64,000 nt of DNA from assembly GCA_963756545.1 (NCBI GenBank), contig CAVWNY010000004.1:1-64000 (forward strand), read 5' to 3'. A program made the translations under genes and the position numbers. Under the pieces are notes generated by a model. The model did no database searches and was not told the DNA's origin. It saw nothing but the letters and a program-made list of their open reading frames with translations. Position 1 is the first letter of the stretch, and each line of letters opens with the position of its first letter. This stretch comes from DATFDN01 sp963756545. GTDB taxonomy: Bacteria > Pseudomonadota > Alphaproteobacteria > Acetobacterales > Acetobacteraceae. Positions 26,874 to 35,648 of this stretch are shown here, in pieces.

Positions 26874-28645
26874 ACGTGTTCCGCCTGTGCCACGTCCAAA
26901 AGGAATTTCTGCATGTCCCATGCCCCGGTGGGGCACCGCTCGGCGCACAGCCCGCAATGCAGGCAGACGTCCTCGTCCTTCGCCATCACGCGCCCCGTCT
27001 TCAGCGTACCGGAGACATACAGCGCCTGCGTCAGGTTATGCGCCGGCGCGTTGAGCCGAGTGCGCAACTCGGATTCCTCGCCGTTGTCGATGAAGCTGAT
27101 GCAGTCCACGGGGCAGATATCGACGCATGCGTCGCACTCGATGCAGAGTGCGTCAGAGAACACCGTCTGCACGTCGCAGTTCAGGCACCGCTCCGCCTCC
27201 TTGAAGGCGAGCCGATCGTCATAGCCAAGCTCCACCTCGGCGGTGATGTCGCGCAGCGCGACCGCCTTGTCGCGATGCGGTACCGGGTAGCGCCGGTCGA
27301 GGATGATGTCGTTGTCGTAGCTCCACTCGTGGATGCCCATCTTCTGGCTCACCAGCGTCACCATCGGCGGCGGGCGGTCCCGCACGTCCTCGTTCTGGCA
27401 CAGCTTGTGGATCGAGATCGCGGCCTGGTGGCCGTGCGCCACCGCCCAGATGATGTTCTTCGGCCCGAACGCCGCGTCGCCGCCGAAGAACACGCGCGGG
27501 TTGGTGGATTGCATAGTGGTCTCGTCCACCACGGGCATGTTCCACTGGTCGAACTCGATGCCGATGTCGCGCTCGATCCAGGGAAACGCGTTCTCCTGGC
27601 CGATAGCGACCAGCACGTCGTCGCATGGAACGTGCTGCTCGGGCTCGCCCGCCGGCACCAGCTTGCGGCGTCCCTTGGCGTCGTACTCGGCCTTGACCTT
27701 CTCGAACACCACCCCTGTCAGCCGCCCGTCCTCGTGAGTGAAGGATTTGGGCACGAGATAGTTAAGGATCGGGATGTCCTCGTGGATGGCGTCGGTCTTT
27801 TCCCAGGGCGAGGCCTTCATCTCCTCGAAACCGGAGCGGACGATCACCTTCACGTCCTCGCCGCCCAGGCGGCGGGCGGTGCGGCAGCAATCCATCGCCG
27901 TGTTGCCGCCGCCGAGCACGATCACCCGCTTGCCGATCCGCTCGATATGGCCGAACGAGACCGACGAGAGCCAGTCGATGCCAATATGGATGTTGGCGGC
28001 GGCCTCGGTCCGGCCGGGCACGTCGAGGTCGCGCCCGCGCGGCGCGCCGGAGCCGACGAAGATCGCGTCGAAATCCTCCGCGAGCAGCGCCTTGAGGCTG
28101 TCCACCCGCTCGCCGAGGCGCATCTCAAGCCCCAGCCCGGCGATGTAGCCCACCTCCTCGTCGATGACGCTCTCCGGCAGACGGAAGCGCGGGATCTGGC
28201 TGCGGATCATGCCGCCGCCGCGGGCGTCCCCGTCGAACACGACGCACTGATAGCCGATCACCGCCAGGTCGCGGGCCACGGTCAGCGAGGCGGGGCCGGC
28301 GCCGATCAGGGCGATGCGTTTGCCGTTCGACGTTTCGGCCTTCGGCGGCAGGCGCCCCTGGATATCGCCCTTGTAGTCGGCCGCTACGCGCTTCAGCCGG
28401 CAGATTGCCACCGGCTCCTCCTCCACGCGGCCACGCCGACATGCGGGCTCGCACGGACGGTCGCAGGTGCGGCCCAGAATGCCGGGGAAGACGTTGGACT
28501 TCCAATTGACCATGTAGGCGTCGGCGTATCGCTGATCGGCGATCAGCCGTATGTATTCAGGTACCTCCGTATGCGCCGGACACGCAAACTGACAGTCAAC
28601 AACCTTGTGGAAATAGTCCGGGTCGCGGATATCGGTGGGCTGCAA
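26858..28645 (-). CDS. GltD-like FAD oxidoreductase with C-terminal 2x[4Fe-4S] ferredoxin domain
   Basis: This 595-aa modular electron carrier starts with the cysteine-rich helical domain of glutamate synthase small subunits (FACPAHTEVPEYIRLI, then GRTCDRPCEPACRRGR). It continues with FAD (IALIGAGPASLTVARDLA) and NAD(P)H (VIVLGGGNTAMDCCRTARR) motifs and ends with two ferredoxin clusters (CIECDACVDICPVDC and CLHCGLCAERCPTG). It is the first gene of the operon with korA and korB. The likely role is to exchange electrons between the oxidoreductase and NAD(P)H, making the ferredoxin enzyme usable in an NAD(P)-based metabolism; this is inference from architecture and linkage. Confidence 0.88.
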   Translation of the reverse strand: MQPTDIRDPDYFHKVVDCQFACPAHTEVPEYIRLIADQRYADAYMVNWKSNVFPGILGRTCDRPCEPACRRGRVEEEPVAICRLKRVAADYKGDIQGRLPPKAETSNGKRIALIGAGPASLTVARDLAVIGYQCVVFDGDARGGGMIRSQIPRFRLPESVIDEEVGYIAGLGLEMRLGERVDSLKALLAEDFDAIFVGSGAPRGRDLDVPGRTEAAANIHIGIDWLSSVSFGHIERIGKRVIVLGGGNTAMDCCRTARRLGGEDVKVIVRSGFEEMKASPWEKTDAIHEDIPILNYLVPKSFTHEDGRLTGVVFEKVKAEYDAKGRRKLVPAGEPEQHVPCDDVLVAIGQENAFPWIERDIGIEFDQWNMPVVDETTMQSTNPRVFFGGDAAFGPKNIIWAVAHGHQAAISIHKLCQNEDVRDRPPPMVTLVSQKMGIHEWSYDNDIILDRRYPVPHRDKAVALRDITAEVELGYDDRLAFKEAERCLNCDVQTVFSDALCIECDACVDICPVDCISFIDNGEESELRTRLNAPAHNLTQALYVSGTLKTGRVMAKDEDVCLHCGLCAERCPTGAWDMQKFLLDVAQAEHVCCKS

Positions 28646-28774
28646 GTGTGGACTCTCCTATCCCCGGCGGGGGCGTTGTTCTGCGGCGGGCCCCGCGCCA
28701 CGTCAATGCACGGTAAGTAAGCAAGAACGCTGCGGCCATCAATGAGCCGATTTGATGGCGCCCGAGGCTGCCGG

Positions 28775-31174
28775 TCAGCCCGCTTTGGGCACCGCCTCCG
28801 TGCCGATCACGCCGGCGGCCGACAGGCGCGCGAGGTCCGCCGGACCAAGCCCCAGCAGGCCGCACAGCACCTCGGCGTTGTGCTGGCCGAGCATCGGCGA
28901 GGGGCGCGCCAATGGGTACGGCCCCGTTCCCTCCCGGAACGGCGCGGCGGCGTGCAGATGCCGGCCCATGAAGGGATTGTCCGCCTCCCGCCAGAAGCCG
29001 CGCGCTCGGAGGTGCGGATCACGCGTGAGGTCGAGCGGCGTGCGCGACGCCGCCGCCGGGACCCCCGCATCCTGCATGGCAGCCATCCCCTCATCTGGGG
29101 TGCGGGTCCGCGTCCAGGCGTCGATCGCCGCCTCGATCTCGTCGGCGCGCGCGCGCCGCCCCGTTCTGTCCAGGGCGGCCAGATCCTCTCGCCCCAAGAG
29201 GCCGCATAACCCGCGCCATTCGGCATCGCTCGTGACGGTCAGAACCATCCAGGAATCCTTGCCCGCGCACCGAAAGGCGCCCTGCGGCGCATGAACCGGA
29301 TGGCGATTTCCCAGCCGGGCCGGCGTGGCACCCAGCGCGGACTGCGCGATCAGCGCGGGCGCGACCATCGGCATCATGCACTCGACTTGCGAGAGATCGA
29401 CGAGCTGGCCCTCGCCTGTCCGTTTGCGGTGGATCAGCGCGATCAGCAGCGCCGCGGCGGCGTTAGAGCCGCCCACCGGATCGCCATAGGCCGTGTGGTT
29501 CATCGTGGGCGGGTCGTCCGGCCGGCCGGTGAGCGTCGGCAGCCCCGAGCCTTGCTCCAGCGTGGACCCATAGGCCCGGCACGTGCTCCAGGCGTTGCTG
29601 GTGCCGAACGCGGGCATGGAGACCATCACGATGTCGGGCCGCGCCGCCCGTATCGCCGTGTAGTCGAGCCCGAGTTTCGGCAGCACCTCCACCGAGTAGT
29701 TCTCGATCACCGCGTCCGCCCCGGCGACCAGCCGCTTGAGCAGATCCTTTCCCTCGTTCGTAGCGAGATCCAGCGTCACGCCGAGCTTGTTGCGGTTCAT
29801 GGCGTGGTACCAGTAGCTCTTCTCGTAGAGCTTCTGCTCAAAGAAGGCCGCGCGCTTGTCGGTGCCGCGCCACCAGTCGGGATATTGGCACGCCTCCACC
29901 TTGATGACCTCGGCGCCGAGGTCGGCCATGTGGCGCGTCGCGGACGGCCCGGCCCAGCCCATCGTCAGGTCGATGATCCGCACGCCGGTGAGGGGAAGGC
30001 TGGCCGCATCCGCCGGGCCGGGCGCGACCGGCAGGGCCGGGCGCGTGCCGACCCACCCGCCATCATGCGTGCCGGCCAGCGGCGCCGTTCCACCCCGGCG
30101 CGGCGGCGTGCGGGTCAGGTGTTGCGGAAGGACCTGCGCTTCGAACGTCGCTTCGCCGATGCGAACGGGCGCAAAGACGCCGCGCTCGCGGTGGATCGGC
30201 TGGCACAGCAGCTCGCGCATCGTCGGCACGATGCAGAGCGGCAGTTTGTGGCGCAGGCCGAGCTGGAACCACTCGTCCGCCGTACGCGCGGCGAGGAGCG
30301 GCCTGAAGATCGCGTCCAGCTCGTCGGCGTGGATGATGCGATCGACGTTGATCGAATAGCGCGGCTCCTCGGCCAGATCCGGCCGTCCGATCATCGCGCA
30401 GAAGCCCCGCCACTGCGCCGGCGTGACCACGGTGACGCCCAGCAGTCCGTCCCTGGTCGGGTAGATCGTGACCGGGTAGTTGCGCCCGAAGCGGTTGACG
30501 CCATTCCGCTGCCGTCCGAGTCCTGACAGCGCGACCGCGGTTTCGTATTCCGAGACGGCGGCGAGCGCCTCGTGCGTGCTAACCTCGAAGCGCCGGCTCC
30601 CCGCCTCGCGGCCATACAGCCCGGCCGACGCGGCGATGAAGGCGGCCAGTCCACCGATGTATCCCGCCTGCCCGTCCGGGCTCGCCAGGATCGGCGGCCC
30701 GTTTACGGGTCCGACCAGGTGCACGAGGCCGGCGAGCGCGCGCACCGTGGCATCGGAGGCCGCGAAGTCCCGATAGGGGCCGCTCTCGCCGAACCATGAC
30801 AGCGCGACGATGGTCAGCCCGGGATAAGCGGGGCGCAGGTCCGCGTGGGCGAGCGGACCGGCTTCGATTTCGGCCAACGGGCGCGCATCCAACAGCACAT
30901 CGGCCGTGTCGAGCAGCGCGCGCACTCGCGCCGCGTCCGTGATGGCGCTCCGCTTGTTCGTGTTCAGCCATGCGAAGGTGCCGCTTTCCATCCGGCCCCC
31001 GCCCACGTCCAGCAGCGGCGGGACCCCGCGTCGGGGATCGCCGCCCGGCGGCTCGAACTTGATGACCTCGGCGCCGAAATCGGCGAACAGCTTGCCGCAA
31101 TACTCAAGCCCGGCGTCGCTGCCGAGTTCGAGGACGCGCAGGTCGGAGAGGGGCATCATGACACCAATCGGCAC
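28775..31174 (-). CDS. class III CoA-transferase (CaiB/BaiF), tandem two-domain protein
   Basis: This 799-aa protein contains two complete CaiB/BaiF-type units, each about 390 residues, where the family norm is about 400. The first starts LSDLRVLELGSDAGLEYCGK and holds a candidate catalytic Asp in LASPDGQAGYIGG. The second starts LTGVRIIDLTMGWAGPS, contains MADLGAEVIKVE and has its Asp in AYGDPVGGSNAA. Class III enzymes move CoA between carboxylates via an aspartyl-CoA intermediate and form interlocked dimers, so a fused form may be an internal dimer. The start is a GTG preceded by GGGGAGGGG; two ATGs lie 5-6 codons in. The substrate is unknown. Confidence 0.87.
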   Translation of the reverse strand: MPIGVMMPLSDLRVLELGSDAGLEYCGKLFADFGAEVIKFEPPGGDPRRGVPPLLDVGGGRMESGTFAWLNTNKRSAITDAARVRALLDTADVLLDARPLAEIEAGPLAHADLRPAYPGLTIVALSWFGESGPYRDFAASDATVRALAGLVHLVGPVNGPPILASPDGQAGYIGGLAAFIAASAGLYGREAGSRRFEVSTHEALAAVSEYETAVALSGLGRQRNGVNRFGRNYPVTIYPTRDGLLGVTVVTPAQWRGFCAMIGRPDLAEEPRYSINVDRIIHADELDAIFRPLLAARTADEWFQLGLRHKLPLCIVPTMRELLCQPIHRERGVFAPVRIGEATFEAQVLPQHLTRTPPRRGGTAPLAGTHDGGWVGTRPALPVAPGPADAASLPLTGVRIIDLTMGWAGPSATRHMADLGAEVIKVEACQYPDWWRGTDKRAAFFEQKLYEKSYWYHAMNRNKLGVTLDLATNEGKDLLKRLVAGADAVIENYSVEVLPKLGLDYTAIRAARPDIVMVSMPAFGTSNAWSTCRAYGSTLEQGSGLPTLTGRPDDPPTMNHTAYGDPVGGSNAAAALLIALIHRKRTGEGQLVDLSQVECMMPMVAPALIAQSALGATPARLGNRHPVHAPQGAFRCAGKDSWMVLTVTSDAEWRGLCGLLGREDLAALDRTGRRARADEIEAAIDAWTRTRTPDEGMAAMQDAGVPAAASRTPLDLTRDPHLRARGFWREADNPFMGRHLHAAAPFREGTGPYPLARPSPMLGQHNAEVLCGLLGLGPADLARLSAAGVIGTEAVPKAG

Positions 31175-31185
31175 GCCACCCCTCC

Positions 31186-31300
31186 CCCCACCCCTCCCGC
31201 AAGGGGAGGGGAGAAGAAAGCGCGAAGGCTTCTACTCCCCCTCCCCCAAGCGTCCGGCCAGAGGCCGGCCCGAGGACCAGCCTTGCGGGAGTGGGAGAGG
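31186..31300. repeat. GC-rich CCCTCCC/GGGAGGG imperfect inverted repeats
   Basis: The gap between the tandem CoA-transferase and the carboxylase gene is filled with CCCCTCCCGC-AAGGGGAGGGG and related blocks, ending in TTGCGGGAGTGGGAGAGGGA. The same style of sequence recurs at 51771-51867 and 55944-55970. It belongs to the short hairpin-forming intergenic repeats often seen in GC-rich proteobacteria. The 5' end of the CoA-transferase leader, including its Shine-Dalgarno-like GGGGAGGGG, lies inside it. Confidence 0.6.
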
Positions 31301-31341
31301 GATCGTGCGTCCGTCATCCTGGCCCGTGGCCTCCTCATTCT

Positions 31342-32925
31342 CTATGGCCGCATCGTGAACATCGACCGCCCCACCTCGCGCAGCGGCGCGGCCATGTTGG
31401 CGAACTCGCACAGCAGCGGGCGCGTGTCGCGCGGGTCGATGATCTCCTCGACGATGAACGCCTCGGCCGAGCGGAACGGCGAGCGCAGCGCCTCCAGCCG
31501 CCGCTCGATCTCGGCGAGCCTGGCCGCCGGATCGGGCGCGGCTTCGATCTCCGCGCGGTACGCCGCCTCCACCCCGCCCTCCAGCGGCAGCGACCCCCAG
31601 TTGCCCGACGGCCAGGCGTATCGGATGGCAGTCTGCGTGTGCGGCACGTGCGCGCCGCCGCCCACGCCGAACACGTTGCGGACCAGCACGGCGCACCACG
31701 GCACGGTGGATTGGTGGATCGCGCTGATCGCCGTCACCGCCTCCCGCATTGTCCCCGTGGCCTCGGCCTCCAGTCCCACGGCGAAGCCGAAGCAGTCCAC
31801 CAGATGCACGACGGGCAGATGGAAGGTCTGCGCGAGATCGACGAAGCGCCGGATCTTGCGCGAGGCGGTCGCGTTCCACGCTCCGCCGCCGTACAGCGGA
31901 TCGCCCGCTAGGATCGCGACGGGCCAGCCGTCGAGCCGGGCGAGGCCGGTGATGATGGCGCGCCCGAACTCGCGCGACATCTCGAAGAACGAGCCGCGAT
32001 CGACCACCGCGTCGATGATCCGGCGCATCTGGTACGCCTTGCGCCGGTCGCGCGGCACCATCCCGATCAACGCCTCCTCGCGCCGGTCCGCCGGATCGAG
32101 GCAGGGCGCGCGCGGCGGCAGATCGAAGACGGAACTCGGCAGATAGGAGAGGAACCGTCGCGCCCGCGCCAGCGCCTCCGCCTCGGTGTCCACCGCGTCG
32201 TCAACAGTGCCGGCGGCGACCTGCACGTGATGGCCGCCCAGCGCCTGCTTGGTGCGCGTCTCGCCCAGCCGCTCGACCACCGGCGGGCCCGCGACGAACA
32301 CGGCCGAGAAATCCTTGACCATCAGCGCGTAGTGCGACGCCGCCAGCCGCGCGGCGCCGAGCCCCGCCACCGAGCCGAGCCCGAGCGCCACCACCGGCAC
32401 CAGCCCCATGTTGATCGCACATAGCGCGAGCCCGGAGCTTGCCCCGATCCCGCCCGGCAGGTTGGCGTGTCCGCGCGTCTCGATCGTCTTCACCGACCCG
32501 CCGCCGCCGGAGCCTTCGATCAGCCGGATCAGCGGCAGCCGGTATTCGGCCGCCATGCGCTCCGGCATCTGGTATTTCTCGCGGATCGAGGCGTCTGCCG
32601 AGCCGCCACGCACTGTGAAATCGTCGCCGAACACCACCACCGGGCGGTTGTCGATCAGGCCCCGCCCGAACAGCCCGTTGCCCGGCGTGAATTCGGCGAT
32701 GCCGCCGTTGCCGTCATATTGCGCCTTGCCGGCGATGGAGCCGAGTTCGAGGAAGGTCCCCGGATCGAGCAGCCGATCAATCCGCTCGCGCACCGTAAGC
32801 CGGCCGGCGTCGTGCTGCCGTGCGACCCGCTCCGGCCCGCCCATTTCGCGCGCCAGCGCCTTGCGATGGGCAAGCTCGTCAAGCTCCGGCTGCCAGCCGG
32901 TTGTCCGCGGGTGCGTGTCGGGCAT
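31342..32925 (-). CDS. acyl-CoA carboxylase carboxyltransferase (beta) subunit
   Basis: This 527-aa protein is the carboxyltransferase of a biotin-dependent acyl-CoA carboxylase of the propionyl/methylcrotonyl type. It has the N-terminal ARQHDAGRLTVRERIDRLLD, then RLIEGSGGGGSVKT with the oxyanion-hole glycines, then the C-terminal half (FGRAIITGLARLDGWPVAIL, then AYAWPSG-type substrate loop as AIRYAWPSGNWGSLP). It transfers CO2 from carboxybiotin to an acyl-CoA. No biotin carboxylase/BCCP subunit is encoded in the window, so it must borrow one. Its position next to a CoA-transferase suggests activation followed by carboxylation of an organic acid. Confidence 0.92.
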   Translation of the reverse strand: MPDTHPRTTGWQPELDELAHRKALAREMGGPERVARQHDAGRLTVRERIDRLLDPGTFLELGSIAGKAQYDGNGGIAEFTPGNGLFGRGLIDNRPVVVFGDDFTVRGGSADASIREKYQMPERMAAEYRLPLIRLIEGSGGGGSVKTIETRGHANLPGGIGASSGLALCAINMGLVPVVALGLGSVAGLGAARLAASHYALMVKDFSAVFVAGPPVVERLGETRTKQALGGHHVQVAAGTVDDAVDTEAEALARARRFLSYLPSSVFDLPPRAPCLDPADRREEALIGMVPRDRRKAYQMRRIIDAVVDRGSFFEMSREFGRAIITGLARLDGWPVAILAGDPLYGGGAWNATASRKIRRFVDLAQTFHLPVVHLVDCFGFAVGLEAEATGTMREAVTAISAIHQSTVPWCAVLVRNVFGVGGGAHVPHTQTAIRYAWPSGNWGSLPLEGGVEAAYRAEIEAAPDPAARLAEIERRLEALRSPFRSAEAFIVEEIIDPRDTRPLLCEFANMAAPLREVGRSMFTMRP

Positions 32926-33010
32926 TGCGAGGGGCTCGCGCGGGAAAGTCGCCCCACAGTCTGCGCAAGCGGACCGGGTTGTAAACCCGGGGGCGCTCCC
33001 CTCCGTGGCT

Positions 33011-34282
33011 TCACGCGGGATGGATCAGCAGCAGCGCGCCGAGAGCGAGCAGCAGGGCGGGCGGCATCACCACGATGCCGAGCTTCAGGAACGTCCAGGC
33101 GCCCACGCTCTGGCCATCCCGGCGGAGCGCCGTGAGCCAGAGGATGGTCGCCAGGGAGCCCGTGACGGACAGGTTGGGGCCGAGATCGACCCCGATCAGG
33201 ACGGCACCGGAGACCGCGTGCGGCACCCCGGCTGCCTGCACGGCATGGCCGGCGATCAGCCCGACGGGAAGGTTGTTCATCACGTTGCAGGCGATCGCCA
33301 GCACGACGCCGGCGCCCCAGGCCGTGCCCGCGACCGAGTGCGCCGCGGCTTCGTGCAGCATCGCGCTGAGCGCGCGCAGCACGCCGGTCCTATCGAGGGA
33401 CTCGACCAGCACGAACAGCCCGGCGACCAGCGGCAGGACGCCCCATGACATCCCGCCCATCACGCCCCAGGGCGCCTCGTGCTTGCGGAGCAGGACGACG
33501 GCGGCCGTCGCGAGGCCGGCGATGCAGGTCGGCAGCCCGAGCTGAATGTTGATGGCTGAGGCGCCCATGAGCGCTATGGCGGTCGCGGCGATGCCGTAGG
33601 CGGCCGTCTTGCCGCCGGCGGACAGCGCGGGGCTCGCTATCGCCGCCGAGATCTCCTGGCGAAGCGCCCGGCGCTGCATCAGCCGCAACGCGAGATACGT
33701 CGCGCCGATCGACAGCAGGGCGGACGGGGCGTAGCGCGGCAGCCATTCCAGCAGCGGCGGCATATGGCTGCCGTAGACCACCAGGTTCGCGGGGTTGGAG
33801 ATCGGCAGCACGAAGCTGGCGGCGTTGGCGATGAAGGCGCAGATGAAGAGATAGGGCAGGGGCTCGCGCGCCTCGACCGTCCTGACCACCGCGGCGACGG
33901 CGGGCGTGAGCACGACGGCGGTGGCATCGTTCGATAGAAAGACGGTGACGATCGTGCCGACCAGGTACACCAGCGTGAAGAGACGCGTGGCCGATCCCTT
34001 TGCCAAGCGGGCGGCCCCGGCGGCCAGCCAGTCGAACAGGCCCTCCCTCCGCGCCAGTTCGGCAAGGAGCATCATGCCGATGAGGAACAGGTAGACGTCC
34101 GTGCCCTTGGCCACTCCGCGCAATGCGTCGGCCACCGGCAGCAGCCCGAGCAGGACCAGCAGCACGGCCCCGAGAACGGCCCAGACCCATTCGGGCAGCT
34201 TCCAGGGGCGGACGATCACGCCCCCGGTTGCAAGGGCCGCGATGCCCCAGGTCAGCTCATAGTTCTGGGTCAGCGCGCCCAT
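33011..34282 (-). CDS. ArsB-family inner-membrane anion transporter
   Basis: This 423-aa protein has about 11-12 hydrophobic segments and strong ArsB signatures: VYLFLIGMMLLAELARREG, TVFLSNDATAVVLTP, CNVMNNLPVGLIAG and LIGVDLGPNLSVTGSLATIL. ArsB exports arsenite or antimonite as an oxyanion. However, there is no arsR, arsC or other arsenic gene beside it. Instead its ATG sits 1 nt after the stop of a sigma-54 response regulator with a cognate kinase. The true substrate may therefore be something else, or arsenic efflux may be controlled in an unusual way. The fold call is firm and the substrate call is not. Confidence 0.85.
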   Translation of the reverse strand: MGALTQNYELTWGIAALATGGVIVRPWKLPEWVWAVLGAVLLVLLGLLPVADALRGVAKGTDVYLFLIGMMLLAELARREGLFDWLAAGAARLAKGSATRLFTLVYLVGTIVTVFLSNDATAVVLTPAVAAVVRTVEAREPLPYLFICAFIANAASFVLPISNPANLVVYGSHMPPLLEWLPRYAPSALLSIGATYLALRLMQRRALRQEISAAIASPALSAGGKTAAYGIAATAIALMGASAINIQLGLPTCIAGLATAAVVLLRKHEAPWGVMGGMSWGVLPLVAGLFVLVESLDRTGVLRALSAMLHEAAAHSVAGTAWGAGVVLAIACNVMNNLPVGLIAGHAVQAAGVPHAVSGAVLIGVDLGPNLSVTGSLATILWLTALRRDGQSVGAWTFLKLGIVVMPPALLLALGALLLIHPA

Positions 34283-34283
34283 T

Positions 34284-35648
34284 TCAATCGGGCACAGGGT
34301 CCGTCCGCCTTCCGGACGGTTCCAGCCCGTATCGACGGATTTTCGCGTGCAGAAGCTGCCTGTGGATGTTGAGGCGCCGCGCGGCTTCGGTGCGGTTGCC
34401 GCCGGACGCCGCCAATGCCTGCCGGATCATCGCCGCCTCCAGGCGAGCGACCGCCGCACCCAGGTCGCCCTCCAGCCAATCTCCCACGGTTTCGCGCGGC
34501 GCCGGGGCGAGAAAGGCAAGATCGGCGCCGCTGATGACGGGCTGCCGGATCAGCGCGGCCAATCGTTCAATGACATTCCGCAACTCGCGCACGTTGCCCG
34601 GCCAGGAATGGGCGAGCAGGCGGCTCGCGGCTTCCGCGCTCAGGCGCTTCGGGGAGCCGCCCGCGGCGGCGGAGGCGAGGAAGTTCTCCGCGAGCGGAAC
34701 GATGTCGGCCAGCCGTTCGCGCAAAGCGGGCAATTCCACCGGCACGACGCCAAGCCGGTAGAACAGATCCTCCCGAAACAGCCCCTGGCGGACGCGGGCG
34801 GCGAGATCCTGATGGGTGGCCGCGACGATCCGCACGTTTACCGCCACGGACCGCCCGCCGACCGGCGTCACGGTCCGCTCCTGCAAGACCCGCAGCAGCT
34901 TGGCCTGCATCGCCAGATCCATGTCGCCGATCTCGTCGAGGAAGAGCGTGCCGCCGTCGGCCTCACGGAACGAGCCGAGGCGATCGGTCACCGCCCCCGT
35001 GAAGGCGCCCCGCACATGCCCGAACAGCTCGCTTTCCAGCAGGTCGCGCGGGATGGCGGCGCAGTTGATGGCGACGAACGGCCTGGCCGACCGCTTGCCG
35101 TGGCGATGGATGGCACGCGCCACCACCTCCTTGCCGGTGCCGGTCTCGCCGGTGATCAGGACGGTCGAGTTGGTGTCGGCCAGCATGCCGATCGCCTTCT
35201 GCACCTCCCGCATCGCGGGGCTGGACCCGACCAGATCGCCCGCCTCGGAGGGCGCGGACGGCGCCATCGGCGTGGCGCGGCGCGGCAGCATCCGGCCCAC
35301 CAACGCCTCCAGGTCGGCTCGCCCGACCGGCTTGGCGAGGTGATCGACCGCGCCGAGGCGCATCGCCTCGATCGTGTTGGCGGCCGTTGGCACGGCGGTC
35401 AGGACGGCGACGGGTGGCGGCGCGGGCAGCGCGCGGATTCTCCGCAGCACCTCCAGCCCATCGAGCCCCGGCATCCGCAGATCGAGCAGGATGGCGTCCA
35501 CGCCGGCATTGCTCAAGCGCGCCAGGGCGGCCGCGCCGTCGGGCGCCTCGATCGGGACATGGCCCAGATCGGTCAGCGCCTCGGCGATGCCCTCTCGCAG
35601 CGCCGCGTCGTCATCGACGATCAGGATGGCGGCCAAGGCAACTCCCAT
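34284..35648 (-). CDS. NtrC-family sigma-54-dependent response regulator
   Basis: This 454-aa activator has three domains. The receiver has phosphoacceptor D56 in AILLDLRMPG. The AAA+ domain has Walker A GETGTGKE and the sigma-54-contacting GAFTGA loop (GHVRGAFTGAVTDRLGSF), followed by GGTLFLDEIGDMDLAMQ. A Fis-type helix-turn-helix is at the C-terminus (ALAASGGNRTEAARRLNIHR). The start used lies 28 nt inside the end of the kinase gene, a translational overlap typical of such pairs. It should bind enhancer dyads and open sigma-54 promoters; a good candidate target lies about 2.4 kb away at 38007-38113. Confidence 0.94.
   Translation of the reverse strand: MGVALAAILIVDDDAALREGIAEALTDLGHVPIEAPDGAAALARLSNAGVDAILLDLRMPGLDGLEVLRRIRALPAPPPVAVLTAVPTAANTIEAMRLGAVDHLAKPVGRADLEALVGRMLPRRATPMAPSAPSEAGDLVGSSPAMREVQKAIGMLADTNSTVLITGETGTGKEVVARAIHRHGKRSARPFVAINCAAIPRDLLESELFGHVRGAFTGAVTDRLGSFREADGGTLFLDEIGDMDLAMQAKLLRVLQERTVTPVGGRSVAVNVRIVAATHQDLAARVRQGLFREDLFYRLGVVPVELPALRERLADIVPLAENFLASAAAGGSPKRLSAEAASRLLAHSWPGNVRELRNVIERLAALIRQPVISGADLAFLAPAPRETVGDWLEGDLGAAVARLEAAMIRQALAASGGNRTEAARRLNIHRQLLHAKIRRYGLEPSGRRTDPVPD

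Noticed and set aside
28646..28774. Possible small gene between the flavoprotein and the tandem CoA-transferase
   Set aside because: Frames are short, lack starts with ribosome sites and look like a leader or terminator region.
33011..34282. Firm naming of the transporter as arsB
   Set aside because: The fold is clear, but no arsenic genes are linked and regulation is by a sigma-54 system, so the substrate and symbol are left open.
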